This document shows positions 39,424 to 48,136 of a stretch of DNA of 64,000 nt, piece after piece. Numbering within the stretch: position 1 is the first letter of the stretch; each line of letters opens with the position of its first letter. This stretch comes from Deltaproteobacteria bacterium. Its GTDB lineage: Bacteria; Myxococcota_A; UBA9160; UBA6930. The stretch is taken from the NCBI GenBank assembly GCA_028817435.1, contig JAPPPQ010000015.1:1-64000 (forward strand). The letters run 5' to 3'. Under the pieces are notes generated by a model. The model worked only from the letters and a program-made list of their open reading frames with translations, was not told where the DNA came from and did no database searches. The translations under genes and the position numbers were made by a program.

Positions 39424-41070
39424 ATGCCGGTTCACGGCGGAAAGCTCGCAGCGCGCGCGCTTCGGGAGGCGGGCGTGGATGTGGTCTTCACCCTCTCGGG
39501 CGGCCACATCATGCCCCTCTATGACGGCTGCCTGGACGAAGGCATCCGCGTGGTGGATGTGCGCCACGAGCAGGCTGCGGTGCACGCCGCCGACAGCTGG
39601 GCGCGCTGCAACCCGGGCCGGGTGGGCGTGGCGGCCATTACGGCGGGGCCCGGCGTCACCGATGGCGTGACGGGCATCGCCAACGCCTGGCGGGCCAACT
39701 CTCCCATCCTCGTTTTCGGCGGACAGGGGCCGTTTGAGAATCTGCGCCGGGGCTCGCTGCAGGAGATGGACCACCTGGGCGTGGTGCGCCCCATCACCAA
39801 GTTCTGCGACGCCGTCTATCAGACCCGGCGCATTCCCGAGTTCGTCGAGCTGGCGGTGCGCCATGCCGTTTCGGGCGTTCCCGGCCCGGCCTATCTGGAG
39901 ATTCCCATGGATGTGTTCATGGGTTCCGCCGAATGGGAAGAGGCGCCGGTGCCGAAGATCCGCTGCGAGGCGCCGCGCATTTCGCCGCACCGGGACGATG
40001 TCCGCCGCGCACTGGAAGTGCTGGCCGGCGCGCGCCGCCCGGTGCTGATGGCCGGCACCAGCGTCAAGTGGTCCCGCGCCGCCGCGGCCATGAACCGCTT
40101 CATTGCCGAAACGCATGTGCCCACCTACACCAACGGCATGGGCCGCGGCACGGTGCCGCCGGATTCCCCGGAGTTTCTGAACCGCTCCCGGCGCGAGGCG
40201 CTGAAGCAGAGCGACTGCGTCGTGCTGGCCGGCACCCTGCTCGATTTCCGGCTGCGCTTCGGCCGCGCCATCCCGGAGCAGGCGAAGATTGTGCAGCTCG
40301 AGCTGGACAACACGCTGATCGGCCAGAATCGCCAGACCGATGTGCCGCTGGTGGGAAACTTGGCCGGCAGCTTCGAAATGCTGATTGAGGAGATGAAGAA
40401 CCAGAGCCTGCACTTCGATTTCTCGGCTTGGCGCGATGAATTGCGCGCCGTGGAGAACGAGGCCGAGGCGCGGGCCGAGGCGGCGCTGCACAGCGACGAA
40501 TCTCCCGTGGATCCGCAGCGCATGTGCCGCGAGCTGCGCGACTGGCTCGACACGCTGCGCGATCCCATCGTAATCGGCGATGGCGGCGATATCGTCGCAA
40601 CGGCCGCGAAGATTCTCCCGGTGCGCGGCGAAGGCGCGTGGATGGATCCGGGGCCGCTCGGCACCCTCGGCGTCGGCATGCCCTTTGCCATTGCGGCCAA
40701 GCTCGCGCATCCCAAGCGGCCGGTGGTCATCGTCTATGGCGATGGCTCCTTCGGCTTCAACGGCTTCGAATACGACACCGCCGTCCGCTTTGAGCTGCCC
40801 ATCATCGGCATCGTCGGCAACGACGGCGCATGGGGGCAGATGATGCGCCCGCAGCTCAACCTCTACGGCGAGGACCGGCTGGCCGCGGTGCTGCTGCAGC
40901 GCACCCGCTACGACAAGGTGGTGGAGGCCCTCGGCGGGCACGGCGAGTATGTCACCGCGCCCGGCGAAATCCGCCCCGCGCTGGAGCGCGCCGCCGCTTC
41001 GGGCAAGCCCGCCCTGGTGAATGTGGAGATTCGCCAGGACCGCGAATTCAAGGGCGGCATCTACGTCTGA
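39424..41070 (+). CDS. ThDP-dependent enzyme, acetolactate synthase / 2-hydroxyacyl-CoA lyase family
   Basis: This 548-residue protein has the three-domain fold of the acetolactate synthase group: pyrimidine-binding Glu in VRHEQAAVHAADSW (Glu49 region), AITAGPGVTDG, a central domain, and the diphosphate-binding motif GDGSFGFNGFEYDTAVR with a following Asn. MDPGPLGTLGVGMPFAIA resembles the 2-hydroxyacyl-CoA lyase and oxalyl-CoA decarboxylase branch more than IlvB. No ilvN small subunit is nearby. It starts 30 bases after pal and is followed by the helicase gene after 14 bases. Substrate cannot be settled here. Confidence 0.8.
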   Translation: MPVHGGKLAARALREAGVDVVFTLSGGHIMPLYDGCLDEGIRVVDVRHEQAAVHAADSWARCNPGRVGVAAITAGPGVTDGVTGIANAWRANSPILVFGGQGPFENLRRGSLQEMDHLGVVRPITKFCDAVYQTRRIPEFVELAVRHAVSGVPGPAYLEIPMDVFMGSAEWEEAPVPKIRCEAPRISPHRDDVRRALEVLAGARRPVLMAGTSVKWSRAAAAMNRFIAETHVPTYTNGMGRGTVPPDSPEFLNRSRREALKQSDCVVLAGTLLDFRLRFGRAIPEQAKIVQLELDNTLIGQNRQTDVPLVGNLAGSFEMLIEEMKNQSLHFDFSAWRDELRAVENEAEARAEAALHSDESPVDPQRMCRELRDWLDTLRDPIVIGDGGDIVATAAKILPVRGEGAWMDPGPLGTLGVGMPFAIAAKLAHPKRPVVIVYGDGSFGFNGFEYDTAVRFELPIIGIVGNDGAWGQMMRPQLNLYGEDRLAAVLLQRTRYDKVVEALGGHGEYVTAPGEIRPALERAAASGKPALVNVEIRQDREFKGGIYV

Positions 41071-41084
41071 TTGCGAGGCGATCC

Positions 41085-44039
41085 TTGGCCCGCGCTGCTG
41101 AGCCCGGCGCGCCGGATGCGGCGTTGCAGCGCAGCGAGACCCATCTCGCGGCGCTGGCGGTTTCCGGCGACGCCTTGCCGAAGCTGGCCGCTCACTGCGG
41201 CCCGCTGGCCGTGGTGGATCTCGAGACCACGGGACTCTCGCCCCGGGACGGCGCGGAAATTCTGGAGTTCGGCGCGCTGCTGGTGGAGCCGGACGCGGCG
41301 CAGGGCACCACGCTGACCGCTCTGCTGCGCCCGCAGTCGCCGCTGCCCCGCGCCGTCGCGCGGCTCACCGGCCTTGGCGAAGCAGATCTGCGCACTGCCC
41401 CGCCGCTGTCCGCGCTGCGCGGCGAAATTCGCGCCGCCCTTTCCGGGCGGACACTGGTGGCCCACAACGCGGCATTCGAGCGCAGTTTCCTCTCCCACCA
41501 TATTGACGCGAAGCTGGCCGACGCCGTCTATCTCGACACCCTGGACCTGCTCGCCCTGACTCATCCCGACGCGCCGGATCTGCGCCTCGAATCTTTCACG
41601 CGCCGGCTGCTCGGCAGCGAGGAGCACCACCGCGCGCTGTGCGACGCCCTCGACACGGCCCGGGTGATGGCGGTGGTGGGCGCGGGCGCAGCGCGGGGCG
41701 AGCCGCGCTATCGCACCGCCCGCCACGCGCTCGAGAGCTACGCCCCGGATTCTCCCTGGCTGGCGCTGCTCGGCGGCGCAAAATCCACAGGCGGTGCATG
41801 GCAACGGGCGCTGGGCCGCGCGCAGGTGCTGCGCGAGTCCGCGCCGCCGGACGGCGCTTACTCCGAGCCGGGCGAATCCGGTTCCGCGCCCCGCGAAGAG
41901 TCGCCGCGCAACGAGTCGCCGCGCGAAGCGGAGGCGCCGGGCGTCTTCGCCGAAATTGCACCCAGCGCGGAATCCCCCGTGCCCTTCGACGAAGACGCCA
42001 TTGCCGCCGCGCTCGAGGCCGAGGCCCGCGTCCGCCGCTACTTCCCGAACTACAAGCTGCGCCCGGCGCAGATTGAGTTGGCGCGGCGCTTTGCGCGCAA
42101 CTTCGAGCGCGGAGAGGTGCTGCTGGCCGAAGGCGGCACCGGCGTCGGCAAATCTCTCGCCTATCTCGCCGCGGCGATTCCCTTCGCCATGCAGTGCGCG
42201 GAGGGCGAATCGGGCCTGCCCATTCTCATCTCCACGCGCACCAAGTTGTTGCAGGATCAGCTCATGCAGCGCGATATCGCCGCGGCGGCGCAAATGTTGG
42301 GATACGCGGAATTGCGCGCCATGTCCATCAAGGGGCGCGCCAACTACACCTGCGCCCGGCGGCTGCGCGCGGTGCTGTCCGAGGGCGGCGATCAGAACAT
42401 CTTTGCCGAAGATCGGCTGGCCTACGCCGTGCTGGAAGCCAGCGCCCACACCCGCCGCCACGGCGAGCTCGGCAGTGTGCCCGCGGCGGTTTTGCGCCGC
42501 TATCGCTTGTTGCGCGGATTGCAGCGCCGCGCGGTGGCGGCGCGGGCCGGGCAATGCACCCGCGAACAATGCGCAAGAGAGCGCAGTTGTCCCATGGGCC
42601 GCCTGCGCAAGGCGCTGGACAGCGCGCATTTGGTGGTTTCCAACCACGATCTGCTGCTGCGCTGGCCTCCCGATTACCCCGAGTTCCAGCATGTCGTGGT
42701 GGACGAGGCCCACGATCTCTCCGCCGTGGCCGACGAGGTCTATGCCATTGAAGTTGCGCCCGAGCTGGTGCTGGAACTCTTCGACGAAGTTTTCGGCAGG
42801 CCCCCGCGCGGCCAGCGCCGCCGCGGCGAATCGCTGCTGCCCGCCGCGCGGCGCAGCGCGCTGGATGCAAGTGCCCGCGCTTGGCGGCGCGCGCTGAGCG
42901 CGGACTTTGTCGCGCTGGGCCGCGCGCTCGCAGAGCGCGCCGACAGCTTCGGCAAAATGGATGTGCGCGAAGACATGGATCCCGCGCTGGGCGGCGCGGC
43001 TTCCGCTTGCGCGGCGCGGCTGGAAGAGATTGCCGGGCGCGTGAAAAAGGAGTCGAAGGCGGGGACGGAGGATCACGGCCCGGCGCTGCAGCGGGCGGCG
43101 GAAGATTTGCGCGAGGCGGCTTCGGGTTTGCAGTTGGCCTTTGAGAAATCGCAGCCCGACGCCGTGGCTTCCTTTGAGAATCTCGGGCCGCCCCACAACC
43201 GCTGGCGGCTGGCGGTGCGCCGGGTGTCCCCGGCCGCCGAGTTTCACGACAAGTTCATGGACAAGCTGGATTCCTTTGCCGGCGTGTCGGCCAGCCTTTT
43301 TGTGGCGGGCGATGCGGGCGCGGCGCTCGGCGATCTGGACATCGAGGCCCGGGCGGGGGAGCGGTTGCAGCGCGCTTCGCTGCCGAGCCCCTTCGATTAC
43401 CGCGCCCATATGCGCGTGGCGGCGCTGCGCGGCGGCGCAGATCTGGTCTCCGAAACCACCGAGGTGCTCGAAATTCTGGCGCGGCAGCTCGGCGGCCGCA
43501 CCTTGGGCCTTTTCACCAGCCTGCGCCGCATGCGCCAGGTGGGCGATGAGCTCGCGCTGCGGCTGCGCGGCGACGGCCTGGAGATCATCGCGCCGCGCGG
43601 CGACGCCGACGATCCCGGTGCGCTGGTGGAGCGCTTCGCGCGCTCCGGCGGCGTGCTGCTCGGCGCGCGGCGTTTCTGGCAGGGCGTGGATTTGCGGGGC
43701 GACGCCCTGCAGGCGGTGGTGATCGAAAAGCTGCCCTTCGAGCCGCCGACGGAGCTGATGCGCCGCCGCCAGCAGCGCTTCGAAGAGGGCGGCGGCAACG
43801 CCTTCGAGCGCTACGGCCTGTGCCGCATGCTGCTGAACCTGAAGCAGATGACCGGGCGGCTGATCCGCAGCGAGCAGGACCGGGGCCTGGTGGTGATCGT
43901 CGAGGGCCGCACCGGGAAGTCCTACTTCCGCCGCTTGGGCGATGCGCTGCCCGAAGGCGTGGAGGTCGGCGTCACCACGGCCGGAGAGCTGGCGGCGCTG
44001 CTGGGCGAAGTGGGCATTGGCCCCGCCGGCCCGGCCTGA
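41085..44039 (+). CDS. dinG: DnaQ-like exonuclease fused to DinG/XPD-family helicase
   Basis: This 984-residue protein joins a 3'-5' exonuclease domain (about 40-210: VVDLETTGLS, VAHNAAFERSFL, HHRALCDALDT) to an XPD-like superfamily 2 helicase (Walker A AEGGTGVGKSLAY, DEAH box VVDEAHDL, final motif QMTGRLIRSEQDRG). Four cysteines (CARRLRAVL, then GQCTREQCARERSC) should hold a 4Fe-4S cluster. Such exonuclease-DinG fusions are best known from Gram-positive bacteria, where the cluster is often lost; both parts look intact here. The start is a TTG at 41085 with GAGG 6 bases upstream; the ORF track start lies in the previous gene. Likely role: resolving R-loops, D-loops or damaged DNA. Confidence 0.88.
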   Translation: MARAAEPGAPDAALQRSETHLAALAVSGDALPKLAAHCGPLAVVDLETTGLSPRDGAEILEFGALLVEPDAAQGTTLTALLRPQSPLPRAVARLTGLGEADLRTAPPLSALRGEIRAALSGRTLVAHNAAFERSFLSHHIDAKLADAVYLDTLDLLALTHPDAPDLRLESFTRRLLGSEEHHRALCDALDTARVMAVVGAGAARGEPRYRTARHALESYAPDSPWLALLGGAKSTGGAWQRALGRAQVLRESAPPDGAYSEPGESGSAPREESPRNESPREAEAPGVFAEIAPSAESPVPFDEDAIAAALEAEARVRRYFPNYKLRPAQIELARRFARNFERGEVLLAEGGTGVGKSLAYLAAAIPFAMQCAEGESGLPILISTRTKLLQDQLMQRDIAAAAQMLGYAELRAMSIKGRANYTCARRLRAVLSEGGDQNIFAEDRLAYAVLEASAHTRRHGELGSVPAAVLRRYRLLRGLQRRAVAARAGQCTREQCARERSCPMGRLRKALDSAHLVVSNHDLLLRWPPDYPEFQHVVVDEAHDLSAVADEVYAIEVAPELVLELFDEVFGRPPRGQRRRGESLLPAARRSALDASARAWRRALSADFVALGRALAERADSFGKMDVREDMDPALGGAASACAARLEEIAGRVKKESKAGTEDHGPALQRAAEDLREAASGLQLAFEKSQPDAVASFENLGPPHNRWRLAVRRVSPAAEFHDKFMDKLDSFAGVSASLFVAGDAGAALGDLDIEARAGERLQRASLPSPFDYRAHMRVAALRGGADLVSETTEVLEILARQLGGRTLGLFTSLRRMRQVGDELALRLRGDGLEIIAPRGDADDPGALVERFARSGGVLLGARRFWQGVDLRGDALQAVVIEKLPFEPPTELMRRRQQRFEEGGGNAFERYGLCRMLLNLKQMTGRLIRSEQDRGLVVIVEGRTGKSYFRRLGDALPEGVEVGVTTAGELAALLGEVGIGPAGPA

Positions 44040-44070
44040 TGCGGGTGTATGCTTGGGGCGGGAGGTCGCA

Positions 44071-44883
44071 GTGGCGGATTTGAGCGGGCGCGTGGCCGTG
44101 GTGACGGGGGCGGGGACGGGCATTGGCCGCGCCATTGCGCTGCGGCTTGCGGAGCAGGGCGCGGCAGTGGGCTTGATCGGCAGGCGGGAGTCGCCCCTGG
44201 CCGAGGTGGCGGCGCAGGCCGGGCCCGCGCGGGTGGTGGCGGCGGATGTCTCCCGGCGCGGGGCGGTGGATGCGGCCTTTGCCGAAATCGCCGCCGAACT
44301 GGGGCCGTTGCACATTGTGGTGGCCAACGCCGGCGCGGGCGGCCCCAACCAGGACGGGCCGGAAGACCGCTGGGACGAGATTCTCCGCGCCAATCTGGAC
44401 GGTGCCTACTACTGCCTGCGCGCCTTCATGCGCCACATGGCGCCGCCGACGCCGGCAGAGCCGACGGAATCCGGCGCGCGCCGCCACGCCGTCGTCATTT
44501 CTTCCTGCGTGGCGCGCTTCGGGACCGGCGGAATCAGCGCATACAGCGCGGCCAAGGCCGGGCAGCTCGGGCTGGTGCGCGCGCTGGCGGTGGAGTGGGC
44601 GCCGCAGGTGCTGGTGAACGCCATCTGCCCGGGCTGGGTCGAAACGCAAATGGCGGCGGACCGCATGCGCGAAATCGGCGAGGCGCAGGCCCGCGCCCAG
44701 GGCCGAGCGCCGGACGCCGGGAGCGCCGCCGCCGCCCGCGCCGAGCTCATCGGCGCGCTGCCCTTGCAGCGCATCAGTCAGCCGGAGGAAATCGCCGCGC
44801 TGGTGGAGTTTCTCTGCTCTCCCGGGGCCGCGGCCTTCACCGGCCAGGCATTCGATCCCAACAACGGCGCTTGGATGGGCTGA
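44071..44883 (+). CDS. Short-chain dehydrogenase/reductase
   Basis: This 270-residue classical SDR has the NAD(P) motif TGAGTGIGRAIA, VANAGAG, catalytic ISSCVARFGTGGISAYSAAKAG with Tyr-x3-Lys (quoted across one motif), and ICPGWVETQM. It resembles 3-ketoacyl or 3-hydroxyacyl reductases. GTG 44071 follows GGAGG. It precedes the acyl-chain cluster by 131 bases, but a promoter-like sequence in that gap suggests the main cluster can be transcribed separately. Confidence 0.85.
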   Translation: MADLSGRVAVVTGAGTGIGRAIALRLAEQGAAVGLIGRRESPLAEVAAQAGPARVVAADVSRRGAVDAAFAEIAAELGPLHIVVANAGAGGPNQDGPEDRWDEILRANLDGAYYCLRAFMRHMAPPTPAEPTESGARRHAVVISSCVARFGTGGISAYSAAKAGQLGLVRALAVEWAPQVLVNAICPGWVETQMAADRMREIGEAQARAQGRAPDAGSAAAARAELIGALPLQRISQPEEIAALVEFLCSPGAAAFTGQAFDPNNGAWMG

Positions 44884-44913
44884 GGCCCCTTCCCCTCGGG
44901 GAAGCCGGGTGGC

Positions 44914-44942
44914 TTGACAGGGGGGCAGGCTGGGCGATTCTC
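44914..44942 (+). promoter_or_regulatory. Sigma70-like promoter before the acyl-chain cluster
   Basis: A perfect TTGACA (44914-44919) is followed after 16-17 bases by GATTCT/ATTCTC. It lies 73 bases before the TTG start at 45015. Just upstream, CTTCCC-CTCG-GGGAAG (44889-44904) could form a small hairpin ending the previous transcript, although it has no T run. Confidence 0.45.
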
Positions 44943-45014
44943 CGCCCTTCGGCGGCGCGGCGGCGGTATCCTGCCCCCGGCGGGGCAAGGCGCAGAGCGC
45001 CGGAAGGGGAGCAA

Positions 45015-45959
45015 TTGAGCGCGGTTTTCGGCGGCGACTGGGCGCTGATTTTGGGGGGCTCGAGCGGCTTCGGGCTGGCCACGGCCCACAAGCTCGCCGC
45101 CCACGGCATGAATTTGTGCATCCTGCACCGGGACCGGCGCGGCGCCATGCGGCGCATTGCGCCGGAGTTCGAGAAGCTGCGCGGCCTGGGCGTCCAACTG
45201 CTGACGCGCAACGCCGACGCGCTCTCTCCCGAAGTGCGCGGCGAGGTGCTGGAAGAGCTGCGCGGGGCGCTGGGCGAATCGGGCCGGGTGCGGGTGCTGT
45301 TGCACTCCATCGCTTTCGGCAACCTGAAGCTGCTGGTGGCCGCAAAGCCGCAGCGCCGCGCGGTGCGGGCCGAGCTCGCCGCGCGGCTCGGCGTCCCCGA
45401 GCCGAAGCTCGGCGAGGCGGTGGAGGCGCTGTTCGGCGAGGGCTGCGCCGAGCTCGCCGAGCTCGCCGATGCGCCGGACTATCCCGCCTATTCCTATCTC
45501 GACGCCGACGATATCTCGCGCACCGTGCACACCATGGGCACCAGCCTGGTGGATTGGGTGCAGGCGCTGCACGCCGCCGGGCTCTTCGCCGCCGACGCCC
45601 GGGTATTTGGACTCACCAGCGAGGGCAACGCGCTGGCCTGGAAGGGCTACGCGGCGGTTTCGGCGGCGAAGCTGGCGCTGGAAGCGGTGGCGCGCGCCAT
45701 CGCCGCAGAGTTCGCGCCCTATGGCGTCCGCTGCAATGTGCTGCAGCCGGGCGTTACCGAAACTCCCGCGCTGGCCGCCATTCCGGGCAGCGGCCACCTG
45801 AAGGCCCACGCGCTGCTCCGCAATCCCTACCGGCGGCTCACCACCCCCGCCGATGTGGCGAATGTGGTCTACCTGCTCAGCCTGCCCGAAGCCGCGTGGA
45901 TCAACGGCGAGGTGATTCGCGTGGACGGCGGCGAACACATATCGGGGAGCACGGCGTGA
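45015..45959 (+). CDS. FabI-like enoyl-ACP reductase (divergent SDR)
   Basis: This 314-residue protein has an SDR nucleotide site LILGGSSGFGLATAHKLA and the spacing Tyr-x6-Lys in YAAVSAAKLALEAV, which is the FabI arrangement rather than the classical Tyr-x3-Lys. VLLHSIAFGNLKLLV matches the FabI region after strand 4, and CNVLQPGVTETPALAAI ends the core. It would reduce the enoyl double bond in each elongation cycle. The start is a TTG at 45015 with AAGGGGAG upstream. Its stop overlaps the KAS III start as GTGA. It is divergent from textbook FabI, so cofactor and substrate are uncertain. Confidence 0.75.
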   Translation: MSAVFGGDWALILGGSSGFGLATAHKLAAHGMNLCILHRDRRGAMRRIAPEFEKLRGLGVQLLTRNADALSPEVRGEVLEELRGALGESGRVRVLLHSIAFGNLKLLVAAKPQRRAVRAELAARLGVPEPKLGEAVEALFGEGCAELAELADAPDYPAYSYLDADDISRTVHTMGTSLVDWVQALHAAGLFAADARVFGLTSEGNALAWKGYAAVSAAKLALEAVARAIAAEFAPYGVRCNVLQPGVTETPALAAIPGSGHLKAHALLRNPYRRLTTPADVANVVYLLSLPEAAWINGEVIRVDGGEHISGSTA

Positions 45960-46960
45960 CTCTTTACCTGCACGGCATGGGCCACTACCAGCCCGAAACC
46001 GAGCTCAGCAACCGCTTCCTGGCAGAGCTGGACATCGGCACCACCGAGGAGTGGATTGTCGAGCGGGTGGGAATCCGCACGCGGCGCACGGTGCTGCCCC
46101 TGGATTACATCCGCCAGACGCGCAACCGGGATCTGCGCGCCGCCGCCGAGGCCGCGCAACAGAGCAACGCCGAGCTGGCCGCCTGCGCGGCGGAGCTCGC
46201 GCTGCGCCGGGCGGGAATCGGCCGCGAGCGCATCGGCCTGGTGGTGTCCGGCAGTTCCGCGCCCCGGGTGGTCACCCCCGCCGAAGCCAGCTTTGTGGCG
46301 AAAGAGCTCGGCATCGAAGCGCCCGTCTTCGATTTGAATTCCGCCTGCTCCACCTTCACGGCGCAGCTCTACGCGCTCTCGCTGATGAATCCGCCGGCGC
46401 TGCCCGAGTTCGTGCTGCTGACGCAGCAGGAGAGTCTGACCACGGCGCTGGATTACACCGACCGCGGGAGCTGCATCTTGTTCGGCGACGGCGCAGCCGC
46501 CGCCGTGGTTTCCACGCAGGTTCCGGCCCCGGTGCAGCTCAGCCATCTGCATCTCGCTTCAGATCCCCAGGCCGCCGACAAGGTGATGATTGAACGCTGC
46601 GGCTACTTCGAGCAGGACGGGCGCGCTGTGCAGATGTTCGCCATCAAGCGCACCCGCGACGGCTTCGAGCATATCCGCAATATGCAGCAGCAGGAGGGCG
46701 GCTCGCAGCGCCCGCTGCACTTCATCGGCCACCAGGCGAATCTGCGCGTGCTGGAGCAGGTCTGCAAGCGCTGCAACATTCCGCCGGAACTGCATCACTC
46801 GAATGTCGAAACCTGCGGCAACATGGGCGGTGCCAGCGCGCCCTCGGCGCTCTCCATGCACTGGGAAAAGTTCACGCCGCAGGACGATATCGCGCTGGTG
46901 ACGGTGGGCGGCGGCCTCAGTTGGACGCGCGCACTGCTGCGCTTCGGGCAGCCGTTGTGA
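45956..46960 (+). CDS. 3-oxoacyl-ACP synthase III (FabH-like)
   Basis: KAS III starts chain synthesis by condensing an acyl-CoA with malonyl-ACP. This 334-residue protein has the catalytic triad in order: Cys in LNSACSTFTAQLYAL, His in FIGHQANLRVLEQV and Asn in CGNMGGASAPSAL. LDIGTTEEWIVERVGIRTRR matches the N-terminal family pattern. GTG 45956 overlaps the previous stop, with GGGGAG upstream, and its own stop overlaps the FabG start. The primer may differ from acetyl-CoA, since the N-terminal loop is longer than in housekeeping FabH. Confidence 0.88.
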   Translation: MTLYLHGMGHYQPETELSNRFLAELDIGTTEEWIVERVGIRTRRTVLPLDYIRQTRNRDLRAAAEAAQQSNAELAACAAELALRRAGIGRERIGLVVSGSSAPRVVTPAEASFVAKELGIEAPVFDLNSACSTFTAQLYALSLMNPPALPEFVLLTQQESLTTALDYTDRGSCILFGDGAAAAVVSTQVPAPVQLSHLHLASDPQAADKVMIERCGYFEQDGRAVQMFAIKRTRDGFEHIRNMQQQEGGSQRPLHFIGHQANLRVLEQVCKRCNIPPELHHSNVETCGNMGGASAPSALSMHWEKFTPQDDIALVTVGGGLSWTRALLRFGQPL

Positions 46961-47685
46961 GCGAGACGCGCGTCGCGCTGGTGACCGGCGCAGGTGGCGG
47001 CATCGGCGCCGCCACGGCCCGGGCGCTGGCCGCCGAGGGCTTCCGCGTCGCGCTGCACTACCGCAGCAGCGAGTCGCAGGCCCGGGCGCTTTCGCAGGAG
47101 CTGCCCGGCGCGCTGCTGCTGCAGGCAGATCTCTCCCAGCCCGCCGAGGCCGAGGCGCTGGTGCGCGCACTGCGCGAATCCGCCGGCCGCCTGGATGTGC
47201 TGGTGAACAACGCCGGCCACAATGTGAACGGACTCATGCCGGCCATGAGCCTGGAGAGCTACGACGCCGTGGCCGGGCTGGCGCGCGGCGCATGGCTGCT
47301 CACCAAGCTGGTGCTGCGCCGCTTCATGCTGCGGCAGAGGTCCGGGCGCATCATCAATGTCTCCAGCGTGGTGGGGCACACCGGCAACCCGGGGCAGGTG
47401 CCCTACACCATGGCGAAGGCGGGACTCGACGCCATGACCCGCTCGCTGGCGCAGGAGCTCGCCGGGCGCGGCATTCTGGTGAACTCGGTGGCGCCGGGCT
47501 TTATCGAGACCGGCATGACCGCGGAGCTGCCCGAGGAAATGCGCGCGGGCGTGCTGGCCCGGGTGCCGCTGGGCCGCATGGGCACGCCGCAGGATGTGGC
47601 GGACGCCATCGCCTGGCTCGCCACCCGCGCCGAATATGTGCACGGCAGCGTTTTGCATGTGAACGGGGGACTCTACGGTGGCTGA
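46957..47685 (+). CDS. 3-oxoacyl-ACP reductase (FabG-like SDR)
   Basis: This 242-residue SDR reduces 3-oxoacyl-ACP to 3-hydroxyacyl-ACP. It carries TGAGGGIGAATARALA, VNNAGHN, INVSSVVGHTGNPGQVPYTMAKAG with the Tyr-x3-Lys pair, and SVAPGFIETGMT, all typical of FabG. GTG 46957 overlaps the KAS III stop by 4 bases (GTGA); its end overlaps the dehydratase gene by 8 bases. Confidence 0.9.
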   Translation: MSETRVALVTGAGGGIGAATARALAAEGFRVALHYRSSESQARALSQELPGALLLQADLSQPAEAEALVRALRESAGRLDVLVNNAGHNVNGLMPAMSLESYDAVAGLARGAWLLTKLVLRRFMLRQRSGRIINVSSVVGHTGNPGQVPYTMAKAGLDAMTRSLAQELAGRGILVNSVAPGFIETGMTAELPEEMRAGVLARVPLGRMGTPQDVADAIAWLATRAEYVHGSVLHVNGGLYGG

Positions 47686-48136
47686 GCCGCTGCGCCCCGG
47701 CGAAGTGCTGGCCCGGGTGCCCCAGCGCCCGCCCTTCCGCTTTGTGGACGAGCTGATCGAGCTCGGCGACGAGCGCGTGGTGGGGGCTTACCGCTGGGAT
47801 CCGCAGGCGGATTTCTACCGCGGCCACTTTCCCGGCAACCCGGTGACCCCCGGCGTGCTGTTGGTGGAGTGCATGGCGCAGTGCGGCGTGGTGCCGCTGG
47901 CGCTGCATCTCTTTCACCGCGATCTCGCCGCAGCTGAGGCGCTGCGCATGCAGACTCTGTTCACCGACGCCGATGTGGAATTCTCCGGCATCGTCCGCCC
48001 TGGGGAGCGCGTGCAGGTGGTTTCGCAACTGGATTTCTACCGCCGCCGCAAATTGCGGGTGCACGCGCGCATGACCCGGGAGGATGGCGAGTTGGTCTGC
48101 TCGGGCAAGCTGGCGGGAATCGGGGTGTTGTCGTGA
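47678..48136 (+). CDS. 3-hydroxyacyl-ACP dehydratase (FabZ-like hotdog)
   Basis: This 152-residue hotdog-fold protein has the FabZ helix signature RGHFPGNPVTPGVLLVECMA with catalytic His and Glu. It removes water from 3-hydroxyacyl-ACP to give the enoyl substrate for the reductase at 45015. It lies between FabG and KAS II, overlapping both by 8 and 4 bases, which supports joint production in fixed ratio. Confidence 0.9.
   Translation: MAEPLRPGEVLARVPQRPPFRFVDELIELGDERVVGAYRWDPQADFYRGHFPGNPVTPGVLLVECMAQCGVVPLALHLFHRDLAAAEALRMQTLFTDADVEFSGIVRPGERVQVVSQLDFYRRRKLRVHARMTREDGELVCSGKLAGIGVLS

Noticed and set aside
41061-44393. Minus-strand 1110-codon ORF opposite the DinG gene
   Set aside because: Shadow of the helicase gene; the plus strand carries all conserved motifs.
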